A stretch of 35,907 nt of DNA from Thermoplasmata archaeon. Lineage in GTDB: Archaea; Thermoplasmatota; Thermoplasmata; Lutacidiplasmatales; UBA184. The notes below the pieces were generated by a model, which was given only the letters and a program-made list of their open reading frames with translations, did not search any database and was not told the DNA's origin. Below are positions 7,247 to 15,060 of this stretch, in pieces (the stretch's first letter is position 1; each line of letters opens with the position of its first letter). The position numbers and the translations under genes are program-made. Where the stretch lies: positions 1 through 35,907 of the forward strand of contig JASHQF010000007.1 in the NCBI GenBank assembly GCA_030037695.1, written 5' to 3'.

Positions 7247-8538
7247 CCGACCGCACGATCGCGGTGGACTACCTCGCCCGGGTCGAGGGGGAGGGCTCGC
7301 TGCGGCTCCGGCTGGAGGGCGGCAAGGCGAAGGAGGTCGAGCTCCGCATCTTCGAGCCCCCCCGGTTCTTCGAGGCGTTGTTGCGCGGCAGGTCGTACCT
7401 CGAGGCCCCGGACATCACCGCGCGCATCTGCGGCATCTGCCCGGTCGCCTACCAGATGAGCGCCTGCCACGCCCTCGAGCGGGCCCTCGGGCTCCGGGTC
7501 GTGGGGCCCCTCCGCGATCTCCGCCGCCTCCTCTACTGCGGGGAGTGGATCGAGAGCCACGCTCTCCACATCTACCTCCTCCACGCCCCGGATTTCCTCG
7601 GCTATCCGGACGCCATCCGCATGGCGAAGGACCATCGGGCGACGGTCGAGACCGGCCTCGCGCTCAAGCAGGCGGGGAACGCGATCCTCGAACTGCTCGG
7701 CGGACGGGAGATCCATCCGATCAACGTCCGCGTGGGGGGCTTCTACCGGGTCCCCCCACGGGAGGAGCTCGAGACCCTCCTGCCGACGCTCGAGGCCGCC
7801 CTCGGGGCGGCCGAGCGCACCGTCCGGTTCGCCTCGGGCCTCCCGTTCCCGCGCGTCGAGGAGGCGTACGAGTTCGTCGCCCTGCGTCATCCGGAGGAGT
7901 ATCCGATGAACGAGGGGGAGCTCGTCTCGAGCGAGGGCCTCGTCCTGCCCCAGGAGCGGTTCGAGGAGGCGTTCGAGGAGGTGCAGGTCCCGTACTCGCA
8001 CGCGCTCCAGGCGCGCCGTCGCGGGGGTGGCGCGTACCTGGTAGGGCCGCTCGCCCGGTTCGCCCTGAACCACGATCGGCTGCCCCCGAAGACGCGGCGG
8101 GTCGTGGAGGAGATCGGGCTCGAGCCCGTCGTCCGGAACCCGTACCGGAGCATCGTCGTCCGCGCGGTCGAGGTGATGTTGGCCTGCGAGGAGGCGATCC
8201 GGCTGATCCGGGGCTACGCGCCGCCCGAGCGACCGCACGTCGACCCTCCGGGGGAGCTCGCCGGCGCCTCCGGCGCTGCGGTGACCGAGGCCCCCCGCGG
8301 GATCCTCTTCCATCGCTACGAGATCGGCAACGACGGGCTGATCCGCGCGGCACGGATCGTGCCCCCGACCTCCCAGAACCAGGCCCGCATCGAAGAGGAC
8401 CTCCGGCATCTCGTCGACGCGAGGCCCGATCGAACGGACCGCGAGCTCACGGACGCGTGCGAGCGCGCGATCCGCAACCACGACCCCTGCATCTCCTGCG
8501 CGACCCACTTCCTGCGGCTGGAGGTCGAACGTGCCTAG
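7243..8538 (+). CDS. hydA: Group 3b-type [NiFe] hydrogenase large (alpha) catalytic subunit
   Basis: The 431-residue catalytic subunit splits or makes H2 at a Ni-Fe(CN)2CO centre. Both cysteine pairs that hold the metals are present: R61-I-C63-G-I-C66-P (L1) and D414-P-C416-I-S-C419-A-T-H422 (L2). Nine residues follow His422, the usual position after which a maturation endopeptidase removes the tail. The protease gene directly follows and overlaps this tail. The I-C-P-V-A-Y after L1 and the D-P-C-I-S-C-A-T-H form resemble soluble NADP-linked enzymes (group 3b). A placement in 3a, 3c or 3d is less likely, because a matching gamma/beta pair is present and no F420- or heterodisulfide-linked partner is seen. 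ATG 7243 overlaps the delta stop. Confidence 0.95.
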   Translation: MTDRTIAVDYLARVEGEGSLRLRLEGGKAKEVELRIFEPPRFFEALLRGRSYLEAPDITARICGICPVAYQMSACHALERALGLRVVGPLRDLRRLLYCGEWIESHALHIYLLHAPDFLGYPDAIRMAKDHRATVETGLALKQAGNAILELLGGREIHPINVRVGGFYRVPPREELETLLPTLEAALGAAERTVRFASGLPFPRVEEAYEFVALRHPEEYPMNEGELVSSEGLVLPQERFEEAFEEVQVPYSHALQARRRGGGAYLVGPLARFALNHDRLPPKTRRVVEEIGLEPVVRNPYRSIVVRAVEVMLACEEAIRLIRGYAPPERPHVDPPGELAGASGAAVTEAPRGILFHRYEIGNDGLIRAARIVPPTSQNQARIEEDLRHLVDARPDRTDRELTDACERAIRNHDPCISCATHFLRLEVERA

Positions 8539-9040
8539 GACGGACGCGCTCCCCCGGCCGCTGGTGATCGGGCTCGGGGCCGAGGCCCGTTCGGATGACG
8601 GGATCGGCCTCGATGTCGTCCGGGCGCTCCGCACGGAGCCGGCCCTGCCGGCGGAGGTCGTCGAAGGTCCCGCCGACCTCTCCCGATTGCTCGACCTCTG
8701 GTCCGGGCGGCCGCTCGTGATCCTCGTCGACGCCGTGCGCTCGGGGGCGCCGCCGGGCACGGTCGTCCGATGGGACGGGGGCGAGGCGACCCGGCTTCCG
8801 TCCGGGCTCGCCCTCTCCACCCACGGGCTCTCTCTCCCCGACATGCTCCATCTCGCCGCCTTCCTCGGCCGCCTCCCCCCCCGCCTCGTCGTCTTCGGGA
8901 TCGAGGCCCGAGAGTTCGGACCGGGGACCGACCGCTCCCCGGAGGTCCGGGGAGCCGTGCCCGACGTCTGCCGTCGGATCGTCCGGGAGATCGCGGGCCG
9001 TCCGGCCCGCCCCCGTCCGGAGGGATCGCCCCATGCATGA
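8531..9040 (+). CDS. Hydrogenase maturation endopeptidase (HyaD/HycI family)
   Basis: The 169-residue protease clips the C-terminal peptide from the large subunit after nickel insertion. The family fold is visible: V-I-G-L-G-A-E-A-R-S-D-D-G-I-G at the N-terminus (the usual G-N-x-x-x-x-D-D-G-x-G), I-L-V-D-A-V around D67 and S-T-H-G-L around H98. These give the acidic and histidine residues that read the nickel. The asparagine usually found in the first motif is replaced (G-A-E). The start is GTG 8531, overlapping the large-subunit stop by 8 bases; no ATG fits. The alpha-then-protease order supports a dedicated pair. Confidence 0.88.
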   Translation: MPRTDALPRPLVIGLGAEARSDDGIGLDVVRALRTEPALPAEVVEGPADLSRLLDLWSGRPLVILVDAVRSGAPPGTVVRWDGGEATRLPSGLALSTHGLSLPDMLHLAAFLGRLPPRLVVFGIEAREFGPGTDRSPEVRGAVPDVCRRIVREIAGRPARPRPEGSPHA

Positions 9041-9329
9041 AGAGCGATTGTTCCGCGACCTGCGGGCGAAGATGATCGCGATCGCCGAGGTCGAGGGGGT
9101 GCACCGGATCGCGGGCGCACGCCTCTGGGTCGGCGCCCTGGCGCACGTGAGCGAGGCCCGACTTCGGTCCGCGTGGCCCGCGATCGTCGAAGGGACGCCC
9201 GCCGAGGGCTCTCGGCTGGACGTTGAGCTGTCGAGCGATCTCGCCGATCCCCGCGCGCAGGGGATCGTGCTCGCCTCCGTCGAGGTTCCCCGCGAGAGCT
9301 ATCTTGCGGGGGGAGCTGGAGGCGACTAG
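9033..9329 (+). CDS. Short HypA-like maturation protein lacking the zinc ribbon
   Basis: A 98-residue protein beginning M-H-E, the invariant HypA start whose His2 and Glu3 help bind nickel. It continues with the alpha/beta fold of HypA (I-A-E-V-E-G-V-H-R-I-A-G-A-R-L-W-V-G-A-L-A-H-V-S). Full HypA is about 113 residues and carries two C-x2-C pairs of a zinc site. This protein contains no cysteine and ends in L-A-S-V-E-V-P-R-E plus a short tail. It may be a reduced nickel-delivery factor dedicated to this hydrogenase. It overlaps the protease stop by 8 bases, and hypC follows after one base. Homology likely; nickel role inferred. Confidence 0.75.
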   Translation: MHEERLFRDLRAKMIAIAEVEGVHRIAGARLWVGALAHVSEARLRSAWPAIVEGTPAEGSRLDVELSSDLADPRAQGIVLASVEVPRESYLAGGAGGD

Positions 9330-9330
9330 G

Positions 9331-9582
9331 ATGTGCCTCGCGGTGCCGGGCCGCATCGAGCGGATCTCCGTCGCGGAGGACGGGGCCCGGACCGCCGACG
9401 TCGTCTTCCCCGCGGGACGTAGGACCGTGAGCCTCCTGTTCCTCCCGGAGGCCGGCGAGGGGGACGTCATCCTGGCGCAGGCCGGGTACGCGATGCGACG
9501 CCTCACCCCGGAGCAGGCGGCGAGGGTGGTCAGGGCTACCTCTACCGCAGACGCGTCCGCGCTGGCCGGGGGGGCTCGGTGA
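9331..9582 (+). CDS. hypC: Hydrogenase assembly chaperone HypC/HybG
   Basis: An 83-residue protein starting M-C-L-A-V-P-G-R-I, the exact family signature. Cys2 carries the Fe(CN)2CO unit together with HypD and delivers it to the large subunit. The small beta-barrel region (V-S-L-L-F-L-P-E-A-G-E-G-D-V-I-L-A-Q-A-G-Y-A) is intact. The Ala/Ser/Thr-rich C-terminal tail is variable in the family. HypB, HypD, HypE and HypF are not in this window and must be encoded elsewhere. The end overlaps the next gene as GTGA. Confidence 0.95.
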   Translation: MCLAVPGRIERISVAEDGARTADVVFPAGRRTVSLLFLPEAGEGDVILAQAGYAMRRLTPEQAARVVRATSTADASALAGGAR

Positions 9583-10544
9583 CGACGGCGGAGCCCGGAG
9601 CACGCTGGGGTCTCGGTCTCGGTCTCGTCCTGACCACCGCCGTCGTGAGCGGGATCTCCACGTTCGTGAACGCCTACGCGGTCGGGAACACCAGCTCGGA
9701 CGGATTCGTGACCGTGCGCAACCTCGTCGTGGTCGCGATGCTGGTCCCGCTGGCGTTCCTCGCCGCCCGCTACCGTCCCATGCCGGGGCAGCTGCGCGTC
9801 CAGGATTGGGGCCGGCTCGCCCTGATCGGGGTCGTCGGCGGCTCGGTCCCCTTCCTCCTGTTCTTCCGCGGGCTCGAGCTCGCGACCGCGGCCGGGGGGG
9901 CGACGACCGCTTCGTTCCTCTACCGCACGCTGTTCCTTTTCGCGGCGGTCTTCGCGGTCGTCGTCCTCCGCGAGCGGCTGCATCCCGGGTTCCTCGCCGC
10001 GGCCGGCGTGATCCTCGCGGGCTGCTACCTCCTGCTCTCCCTCACGTCGGTCGTCTGGACCGACGGGAGCCTCTACGTCCTCGCCGCAACGGTCCTCTGG
10101 GCCGGCGAGTACACCGTCTCCAAGCGGGCGCTCGCCGACCTCCCGTCGACGACCGTCGCCCTCGGGCGGATGGGGTTCGGGGGGGCGATCCTCGTCGGCT
10201 ATCTCACCGCGACCGCCCAATGGGGTGGCGTGGCGGGGTTCTCCCCCGTCGAGTGGGGTTGGGTCGGGGTGAGCGCGCTCCTGCTCACCGCCTTCGTGGC
10301 CACCTGGTACACGGGCCTCGCCCGGATCGACCTCGGGGTGGCCACGTCGGTCCTGGTGCTCGGCTATCCGGTGACCTGGCTCCTCGCGGTGACCGTACGG
10401 GGGGCTCCGGTGTACGCGGGCCCCCTGCTCGGCGTGATCGCGGTCCTCGGCGGGATCGTCGCGGTAGTCGTGCTGGACCGGCGTCGCCTCATCTCGGGAC
10501 GGGCGGCGGCCGCCACCCCGGGACCCCCTCCCTCCGGCGCCTAG
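9579..10544 (+). CDS. EamA/DMT-family membrane transporter
   Basis: A 321-residue membrane protein with about ten hydrophobic helices arranged as two EamA-type halves. Features include an N-terminal helix (W-G-L-G-L-G-L-V-L-T-T), the proline- and glycine-rich helix ends typical of drug/metabolite exporters, and G-L-E-L-A-T-A-A-G-G-A-T-T-A-S-F-L-Y-R-T near residues 103-122. Substrates of this superfamily cannot be told from sequence. It begins at GTG 9579 (GTGA overlap with hypC), so it is translationally coupled to the hydrogenase accessory genes. A nickel-related or metabolite role is possible but unproved. Confidence 0.82.
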   Translation: MTTAEPGARWGLGLGLVLTTAVVSGISTFVNAYAVGNTSSDGFVTVRNLVVVAMLVPLAFLAARYRPMPGQLRVQDWGRLALIGVVGGSVPFLLFFRGLELATAAGGATTASFLYRTLFLFAAVFAVVVLRERLHPGFLAAAGVILAGCYLLLSLTSVVWTDGSLYVLAATVLWAGEYTVSKRALADLPSTTVALGRMGFGGAILVGYLTATAQWGGVAGFSPVEWGWVGVSALLLTAFVATWYTGLARIDLGVATSVLVLGYPVTWLLAVTVRGAPVYAGPLLGVIAVLGGIVAVVVLDRRRLISGRAAAATPGPPPSGA

Positions 10545-10545
10545 A

Positions 10546-11280
10546 ATGGAAGGGTACCAGCTGGCGGCACGGTTCAGCCTCGCGACCAACCGCCTCCAGT
10601 TCTGCGGGCCCTCGGACGCCGAGCCGACGCTCTATCGGGCGATCGTGGACGGGGCCGGGCGGGAGTCGGCCGAGGCCGCCCTCTCGAAGTTCGAGGCGCT
10701 GTACCCGTACCTCGAGGCGATCGCGGAGCGGTCCGGGCTCCGGCCGTTCGACCACGAGGTGGTGGAGGCGTACTGGATCGGGAACCGGCTGCTCGACGCG
10801 TTCGATCGGGAAGGGTTCGCTCGGATCCTACGCGCGCTCCAGCGCCGGGGGCTCCCCGAGTTCGTCGCCACGGAGCGCACCGCGAGCCTGCCCGCGGGAG
10901 CGCTCCCCCACCACGTCTTCCACGTCGCCTTCGTCGGGGCGGGCGCCGTGACGGGCCATGTCGAGACGAACCTCTCGAACCTCGAGGCGTGTCGGCCGGG
11001 GCTCGCCGAGGTCCTGGCGTGCGGGCGCGACCGTCTCGAGGTTCGCCAGCCGGCGCTCGTGCTCCGGGACGGCGCGCTCGCGCTCGGCGAGCCGAGGACG
11101 AGGTCGGTGGCCTACGACCCGCGGATGCTCCCCGGCCTCGCCGTGGGGGACCGGATCGCGGTGCACTGGAACTGGGCCGCGACGCGTCTCGAGCCGTCTC
11201 AGGCGCGCGCGCTGGAGGAGTACACCGCCCGCTCGCTGCGCGCAGCGAACGAAGCTCCGTCCCCGGTCGTGCTCGAATAG
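10546..11280 (+). CDS. DUF6390-like hydrogenase-associated protein
   Basis: A 244-residue soluble protein that closes the operon, one base after the transporter stop. The opening (A-A-R-F-S-L-A-T-N-R-L-Q-F-C-G-P-S-D) resembles my recollection of the DUF6390 family, which is often found beside hydrogenase genes. Other visible points are a central F-D-H-E-V-V-E-A-Y-W-I-G-N-R-L-L, an H-H-V-F-H-V-A-F-V-G segment with three histidines, and H-W-N-W near the C-terminus. No catalytic motif is recognised, and the biochemical role is unknown. Gene position argues for a link to hydrogenase assembly or use. The family assignment is from memory. Confidence 0.62.
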   Translation: MEGYQLAARFSLATNRLQFCGPSDAEPTLYRAIVDGAGRESAEAALSKFEALYPYLEAIAERSGLRPFDHEVVEAYWIGNRLLDAFDREGFARILRALQRRGLPEFVATERTASLPAGALPHHVFHVAFVGAGAVTGHVETNLSNLEACRPGLAEVLACGRDRLEVRQPALVLRDGALALGEPRTRSVAYDPRMLPGLAVGDRIAVHWNWAATRLEPSQARALEEYTARSLRAANEAPSPVVLE

Positions 11281-11318
11281 CCTCGCTCGATCGCCCGGCC
11301 CCCGCGTTGCCTCGAGCG

Positions 11319-11340
11319 TCGGTCAAGCCGAATTGACCGG
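11319..11340. promoter_or_regulatory. Inverted repeat, candidate operator upstream of the GNAT gene
   Basis: Perfect 7-base arms CGGTCAA (11320-11326) and TTGACCG (11333-11339) flank GCCGAA. This is nearly the same dyad as GGTCAT-GCCGAG-TTGACC at 2055-2072, core included. It lies 39 bases after the hydrogenase operon and 47 before ATG 11387. A factor-independent terminator is less likely, because no T-run follows and the same sequence sits between divergent promoters elsewhere. Confidence 0.5.
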
Positions 11341-11386
11341 GGGTTCTTCCGCCGGTACGGCCGGTACCCCGTCGGGGGATCGGCCG

Positions 11387-11986
11387 ATGTCGGAGGACGT
11401 CACGCTCGACGTGCCCATCGACTGGGAGCTCGAGGGGCCGGCCACGCTGCGGGACGGCACCCGGATCTGGATCCGCCCGGTCCGACCTGCGGACCGGAAC
11501 GACCTGATCGAGTTCGTCGACCATGTCTCGGTCGACTCGCTCGAGCTGCGGTACTTCGCCGCGACCCGGCCCGAGACCGCCGTCGAAGCGATGCTACGCC
11601 CAAGCCCGGGGGAGGACCGGGTCTCCCTGCTGGCGATCGGGGGAGCCGAAACGGGACCGCGCGTACTGGGGCAAGCCGAGTACGTCCGCGACCAGGCCGA
11701 TCCTTCCACCGCGGAGACGGCGTTCCTCGTGCGGGACGCGTGCCACGGGCTCGGCTTGGGCACGATCCTCCTCCACTGGCTCGCCCGGATCGCGCGCTGC
11801 CGGGGCGTGCACCGATTCGTGGCCTACGTTCAGGCGACGAACCAGCCGATGATCGACGTCTTCCGCAACAGCGGCTTTCCGGTCGTCGAGTCCGGATCCG
11901 GCTACGTGCTCCGGGTCGATTTCTCGATCCTGGAGCCCCCCGCGCAGTTCCCGTTCGTCGAGCTCGAGCACGCCACGGCGGGCTGA
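11387..11986 (+). CDS. GNAT-family N-acetyltransferase
   Basis: A 199-residue acetyltransferase. A front beta-strand segment (L-R-D-G-T-R-I-W-I-R-P-V-R-P-A-D) leads into the acetyl-CoA loop H-G-L-G-L-G-T-I-L-L-H-W-L-A-R-I-A, which matches R/Q-x-x-G-x-G/A and is followed by A-Y-V-Q-A-T-N-Q-P-M-I-D-V-F-R-N-S-G-F. The R-P-V-R-P-A-D opening is common in GNAT domains of the Pat type, which acetylate proteins; without an attached nucleotide-binding module the substrate is unknown. It is a single gene with its own upstream dyad. ATG 11387 begins the first convincing residues. Confidence 0.87.
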   Translation: MSEDVTLDVPIDWELEGPATLRDGTRIWIRPVRPADRNDLIEFVDHVSVDSLELRYFAATRPETAVEAMLRPSPGEDRVSLLAIGGAETGPRVLGQAEYVRDQADPSTAETAFLVRDACHGLGLGTILLHWLARIARCRGVHRFVAYVQATNQPMIDVFRNSGFPVVESGSGYVLRVDFSILEPPAQFPFVELEHATAG

Positions 11987-12097
11987 GCGGATCCCACGGC
12001 CCGCCGGTGATCGCGCCCTGGGGCACGACGGGGGTTCGACCCGGCCCTCGGCGATCCACGTCGAGGGCTCCCGAGGTCCCGAACGGCCCCGCGCGGG

Positions 12098-12487
12098 TCA
12101 CCGGGGGGCCATGCTGCGGTCCCGCGGTCGCGCCGTCGACCCTCCGCCGAGAAGGGATCGGGCCAACGCGACCAGCGGCTCGGCCGAGAGCGGGAGCGGG
12201 ACCAGCCGCAACCCGGGTCGATCGGCGAGCTGGGGATCCCTCGCGCCGATCACCACCAGGCGATCGACCGGGAGCTCCCCTCGCGACCAACGCCGAGCCG
12301 TGCGGCAGAACGGCTCGTTGCACGCGACGATGACCGCCGCCGTGGGCGAAGGACCGCTCAGTCCCGGGTCGTCCCGCGCGACATCGTGGACGAGACGGCA
12401 CGGGATCCCCTCGGCCCGCAGGAGGTCCAGGATCGAACGGCCGAGGCTCGGGGTCTCCCCGACGATCAGGACTTCCCGAGGGCCCAT
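12098..12487 (-). CDS. Small receiver-like (pseudo-receiver) protein
   Basis: A 129-residue alpha/beta protein that opens like a response-regulator receiver (V-L-I-V-G-E-T-P-S-L-G-R-S-I-L-D-L-L-R) and keeps the alternation of hydrophobic strands (A-A-V-I-V-A-C, R-L-V-V-I-G-A). The acidic pocket and the phospho-acceptor aspartate of a true receiver are absent: strand 3 ends A-C-N-E-P. It may be a degenerate receiver that binds a partner without being phosphorylated. It is transcribed divergently from a histidine kinase 105 bases away. ATG 12487 has a TATA-like ACTATCC 24-30 bases upstream on its strand. The fold call is tentative. Confidence 0.6.
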   Translation of the reverse strand: MGPREVLIVGETPSLGRSILDLLRAEGIPCRLVHDVARDDPGLSGPSPTAAVIVACNEPFCRTARRWSRGELPVDRLVVIGARDPQLADRPGLRLVPLPLSAEPLVALARSLLGGGSTARPRDRSMAPR

Positions 12488-12592
12488 CGAGCGGGGACGA
12501 CGGGCCCGGGGGATAGTCGTCCCGTCAGCCCCGGTTGACTCGCGCGGTCCCCGGCCACCGTCCGGGGCGTCGGCTCGAGCGGGGGAACCCCC
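12488..12592. promoter_or_regulatory. Divergent promoter region with a GTCA-N8-TGAC dyad
   Basis: The gap between the pseudo-receiver gene (minus) and the histidine kinase (plus) contains GTCA-GCCCCGGT-TGAC at 12524-12539. This has the same half-site spacing as the dyads at 2055-2072 and 11321-11338, though a different core. On the minus strand it lies 7 bases upstream of the TATA-like ACTATCC (12517-12511). No clear TATA box is seen for the kinase gene. Confidence 0.35.
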
Positions 12593-14092
12593 ATGAGCCC
12601 CCTCCCGCTCCGCCGGTCACCGCCGGTGACCGAGGACGTGCTCGACGCCGCACTCTACGATCGGCTCTTCCGGGCCGCGCCGGTGGGCGTCGCGCTCGTC
12701 ATCGCTCCGGGGACGATCGCGTGGGCGAACCCCGCGTACTTCGCCGTGACCGGCCGAACGCCGTCGGTCGTCGGGACCGACTTCCACGCGATCCCCGACC
12801 ACGACGGGACCTGGTCGCCGGCGATCCGTGCCGCGATGGACGCGGCCCTGAGGGAGGGGACCCCGAGCACGTTCCCCTCGGTCCGGGCCCGCTACCGGGA
12901 GGGCTCGGGAGGCACCTTTCTGGACGTCGACGTGCAGCCGCTCGACGGGACGCCGGGGGAGCCCCGGCAGGCCGTCCTGCTCGTCCGGGACGTGACGGAC
13001 CGGGCCGCGGAGCACGAGCGGGCCGAGCTGTTCTACGCCTCGTTCCGCTCGTCCACGAACGCGATGCAGCTCACCGACGCGGCGGGGATCATGGTCGACG
13101 TGAACCCGGCCTACGAGCGGATCTACGGCTACTCCCGAGCCGAGTGCGTCGGGCGACGCCCCAACCTGGTCCGCAGCCGGCACACGCCGGCCGAGGTGTA
13201 CGAGCGCATGTGGCAGGAACTGCTCGATCCCGAGCGCGGCTACTGGTCGGGGGAGATCCTCAACCGCGATCGGTGGGGGCGCGAGCGGCCCGTCCTCCTG
13301 TCGATCACGGCGATCCGCGACCGCGGCGGGGCGATCACCCACTACCTCGGGGTGGCGGTCGATCTGTCCGAGCAGCGCAGTTGGGAGATGCGCGCCGCTC
13401 ACTCCGACCGGCTCGCCTCGGTCGGGCAGCTGGCGGCGGGGGTCGCCCACGAGATCAACACCCCGCTCGCGAACGTCATGCTCGTCGCGGAGAGCGTGCG
13501 CCGGCGCTCGCAGGACCCGTGGGTCCTCGACCGGCTCGGGACGATGACCGAGCAGATCGAGTCGGCGGCGAGGATCGTTCGGGGCCTTCTCGACTTCGCC
13601 CGTCGGGAGGAGCCCCACACCGTCGAGCTCGATCTTATCGAAGTCGTTCGCACCGCGACGGAGTTCCTGCGGGGGAAGCGGTCGGCGGACGTGACCCTCC
13701 AGGAGGAGTATCCTGCGGCGCCCGTCCCCGTCCTCGGCGATCGCGGTTCGCTCGTGCAGGTCGTCACGAACGTCCTCAACAACGCCTACGACGCGATCCC
13801 GGGCGTAGGGTCGGTCCGCGTGGCGGTGCGGCGCCGCGGCAACCGCGCCGAGGTCGAAATCGTGGACAGCGGCCCCGGGATCGCACAAGAAGTGCTCGCG
13901 CGGATCTTCGAGCCGTTCTTCACTACGAAGCCCGAGGGTCAGGGCACGGGCCTCGGGCTGGCGATCTGCCACGGGATCGTCCAGTCGCATCACGGGACGA
14001 TCACGGCCCGGAACGTGCCGGGCGCCGGCGCCGGATTCCTCGTATCGCTGCCGATCGCGGGTACGGCCCGGACGCGCCCGGACCCGGCGTGA
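12593..14092 (+). CDS. PAS-domain sensor histidine kinase
   Basis: A 499-residue soluble kinase with no membrane helices, so it probably senses a cytoplasmic signal. Order of parts: PAS at about 20-135 (V-G-V-A-L-V-I-A-P-G-T-I-A-W-A-N-P-A-Y-F), second PAS/PAC at about 145-260 (D-A-A-G-I-M-V-D-V-N-P-A-Y-E-R-I-Y-G-Y), dimerisation helix with phospho-acceptor H286 in V-A-H-E-I-N-T-P-L-A, then a complete ATPase domain: N box L-N-N-A-Y-D-A-I (395-402), G1 D-S-G-P-G-I (425-430), F box F-F-T-T-K and G2 G-T-G-L-G-L-A-I (451-458). ATG 12593. A response regulator lies 1.2 kb downstream on the same strand, separated by a membrane protein gene, and is the probable but unproved partner. Confidence 0.93.
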   Translation: MSPLPLRRSPPVTEDVLDAALYDRLFRAAPVGVALVIAPGTIAWANPAYFAVTGRTPSVVGTDFHAIPDHDGTWSPAIRAAMDAALREGTPSTFPSVRARYREGSGGTFLDVDVQPLDGTPGEPRQAVLLVRDVTDRAAEHERAELFYASFRSSTNAMQLTDAAGIMVDVNPAYERIYGYSRAECVGRRPNLVRSRHTPAEVYERMWQELLDPERGYWSGEILNRDRWGRERPVLLSITAIRDRGGAITHYLGVAVDLSEQRSWEMRAAHSDRLASVGQLAAGVAHEINTPLANVMLVAESVRRRSQDPWVLDRLGTMTEQIESAARIVRGLLDFARREEPHTVELDLIEVVRTATEFLRGKRSADVTLQEEYPAAPVPVLGDRGSLVQVVTNVLNNAYDAIPGVGSVRVAVRRRGNRAEVEIVDSGPGIAQEVLARIFEPFFTTKPEGQGTGLGLAICHGIVQSHHGTITARNVPGAGAGFLVSLPIAGTARTRPDPA

Positions 14093-14239
14093 CGGGGCGC
14101 CCGAAGGGGGGCCTGCGCTGGGTCGGATCAACGAGGGTCGAGAAGGTTTCGCGGCGACGGTGCGGCCTGCCCTGAAGCGACGGGCGCCTACCCTCCCGGG
14201 GCCGTCCCTCCGGGTCCTCGTCGGCTGCAATTCACGGAC

Positions 14240-14301
14240 GGTTTAAGTGGGGGGCCTCGCTCCTCCCACCGAGGTCCCAGAGTTGGGAAGGGGTGGAAGA
14301 A
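14240..14301 (+). promoter_or_regulatory. TATA-like box and ribosome-binding site of the DUF981-like gene
   Basis: GTTTAAG at 14241-14247 is TATA-like and would place transcription start near 14270, leaving about 30 bases of leader. A purine-rich GGGAAGGGGTGG (14284-14295) precedes ATG 14302 and may serve as the ribosome-binding site. This differs from most promoters in the window, which look leaderless. Confidence 0.45.
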
Positions 14302-15060
14302 ATGGCGTTCGCACCGTTCATCGATGACCTCGGGCTCGTCGTCGCGCTGATTCTCGCCGGAGCCGCGGTCCTGACCTACACCGCGGTCCGAGCGTTCTGG
14401 CACATTCTCCGGAACGATCCCGCCCGGGTACGCGCGACGATCAAGGCGTCCGCGGTCCCGGTCGGCATCATCGGCTTCCTGGCGCTCGGCATCGGGGTCT
14501 GGATCGAGCTCACCTGGCCGTTTCTGGTGTCGGACGGCCTCGGATCGTACAACATCTTCTTCGGCGACGTCATCACCCTCTTCTCGATGGTCATGATCGT
14601 CTACGCCCTCGTCGGGTTCTTTGGGCTCAAGCTAGAGTACGCGGGCCTGTTCGGGTTCGTGGCGGGGGTCATCACCGCGTGGTACGGGTACTGGGGGTAC
14701 ACGACCCTGACGGGATCGGGTACGTTCGGGCTCACGAAGGACCCGCTGGAGACGTTCCTGCTCTACGGAGCGTACGCTGCGGCGGCGGTCTTTTCGCTGC
14801 CTGCCGCGCTCTTCGTGGACTGGTGGCTCGAGCACCCGGGGCGGACCTTCCCGAAGCTCTCCGTGAGCCGGAAGCCGATCTCGGAGGCGGGCGGGGAGAG
14901 CGGCGTGTCGAGCGACGCGTCCGCATCAGGACCGTACCGCCTGCCGATGTGGGCCTACGCGGTGACCGTCTGGTTCCCCGCTTTCATGTTCCTGGCAGCG
15001 CTCGCCGCGTGGTTCTACATCGGAGATATCCTTCCGGGCCACCTCGCCAGCCCGCCGTGA
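14302..15060 (+). CDS. DUF981-like multi-pass membrane protein
   Basis: A 252-residue integral membrane protein with about six hydrophobic helices (for example L-V-V-A-L-I-L-A-G-A-A-V-L near 11-23, V-P-V-G-I-I-G-F-L-A-L-G-I near 52-64, and a C-terminal F-M-F-L-A-A-L-A-A-W-F-Y-I). A soluble linker at about 190-212 is rich in Ser/Gly/Glu. It resembles archaeal DUF981 proteins (G-D-V-I-T-L-F-S-M-V-M-I-V-Y-A, A-W-Y-G-Y-W-G), an assignment from memory; no activity is known for that family. GTG 14293 is in frame, but ATG 14302 is preferred because of the purine-rich site just before it. It sits between a kinase and a response-regulator gene. Confidence 0.7.
   Translation: MAFAPFIDDLGLVVALILAGAAVLTYTAVRAFWHILRNDPARVRATIKASAVPVGIIGFLALGIGVWIELTWPFLVSDGLGSYNIFFGDVITLFSMVMIVYALVGFFGLKLEYAGLFGFVAGVITAWYGYWGYTTLTGSGTFGLTKDPLETFLLYGAYAAAAVFSLPAALFVDWWLEHPGRTFPKLSVSRKPISEAGGESGVSSDASASGPYRLPMWAYAVTVWFPAFMFLAALAAWFYIGDILPGHLASPP

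Noticed and set aside
11319..11340. The inverted repeat after the hydrogenase operon as a transcription terminator.
   Set aside because: There is no T-run after it, and almost the same dyad lies between divergent promoters at 2055-2072, so an operator is the better reading.
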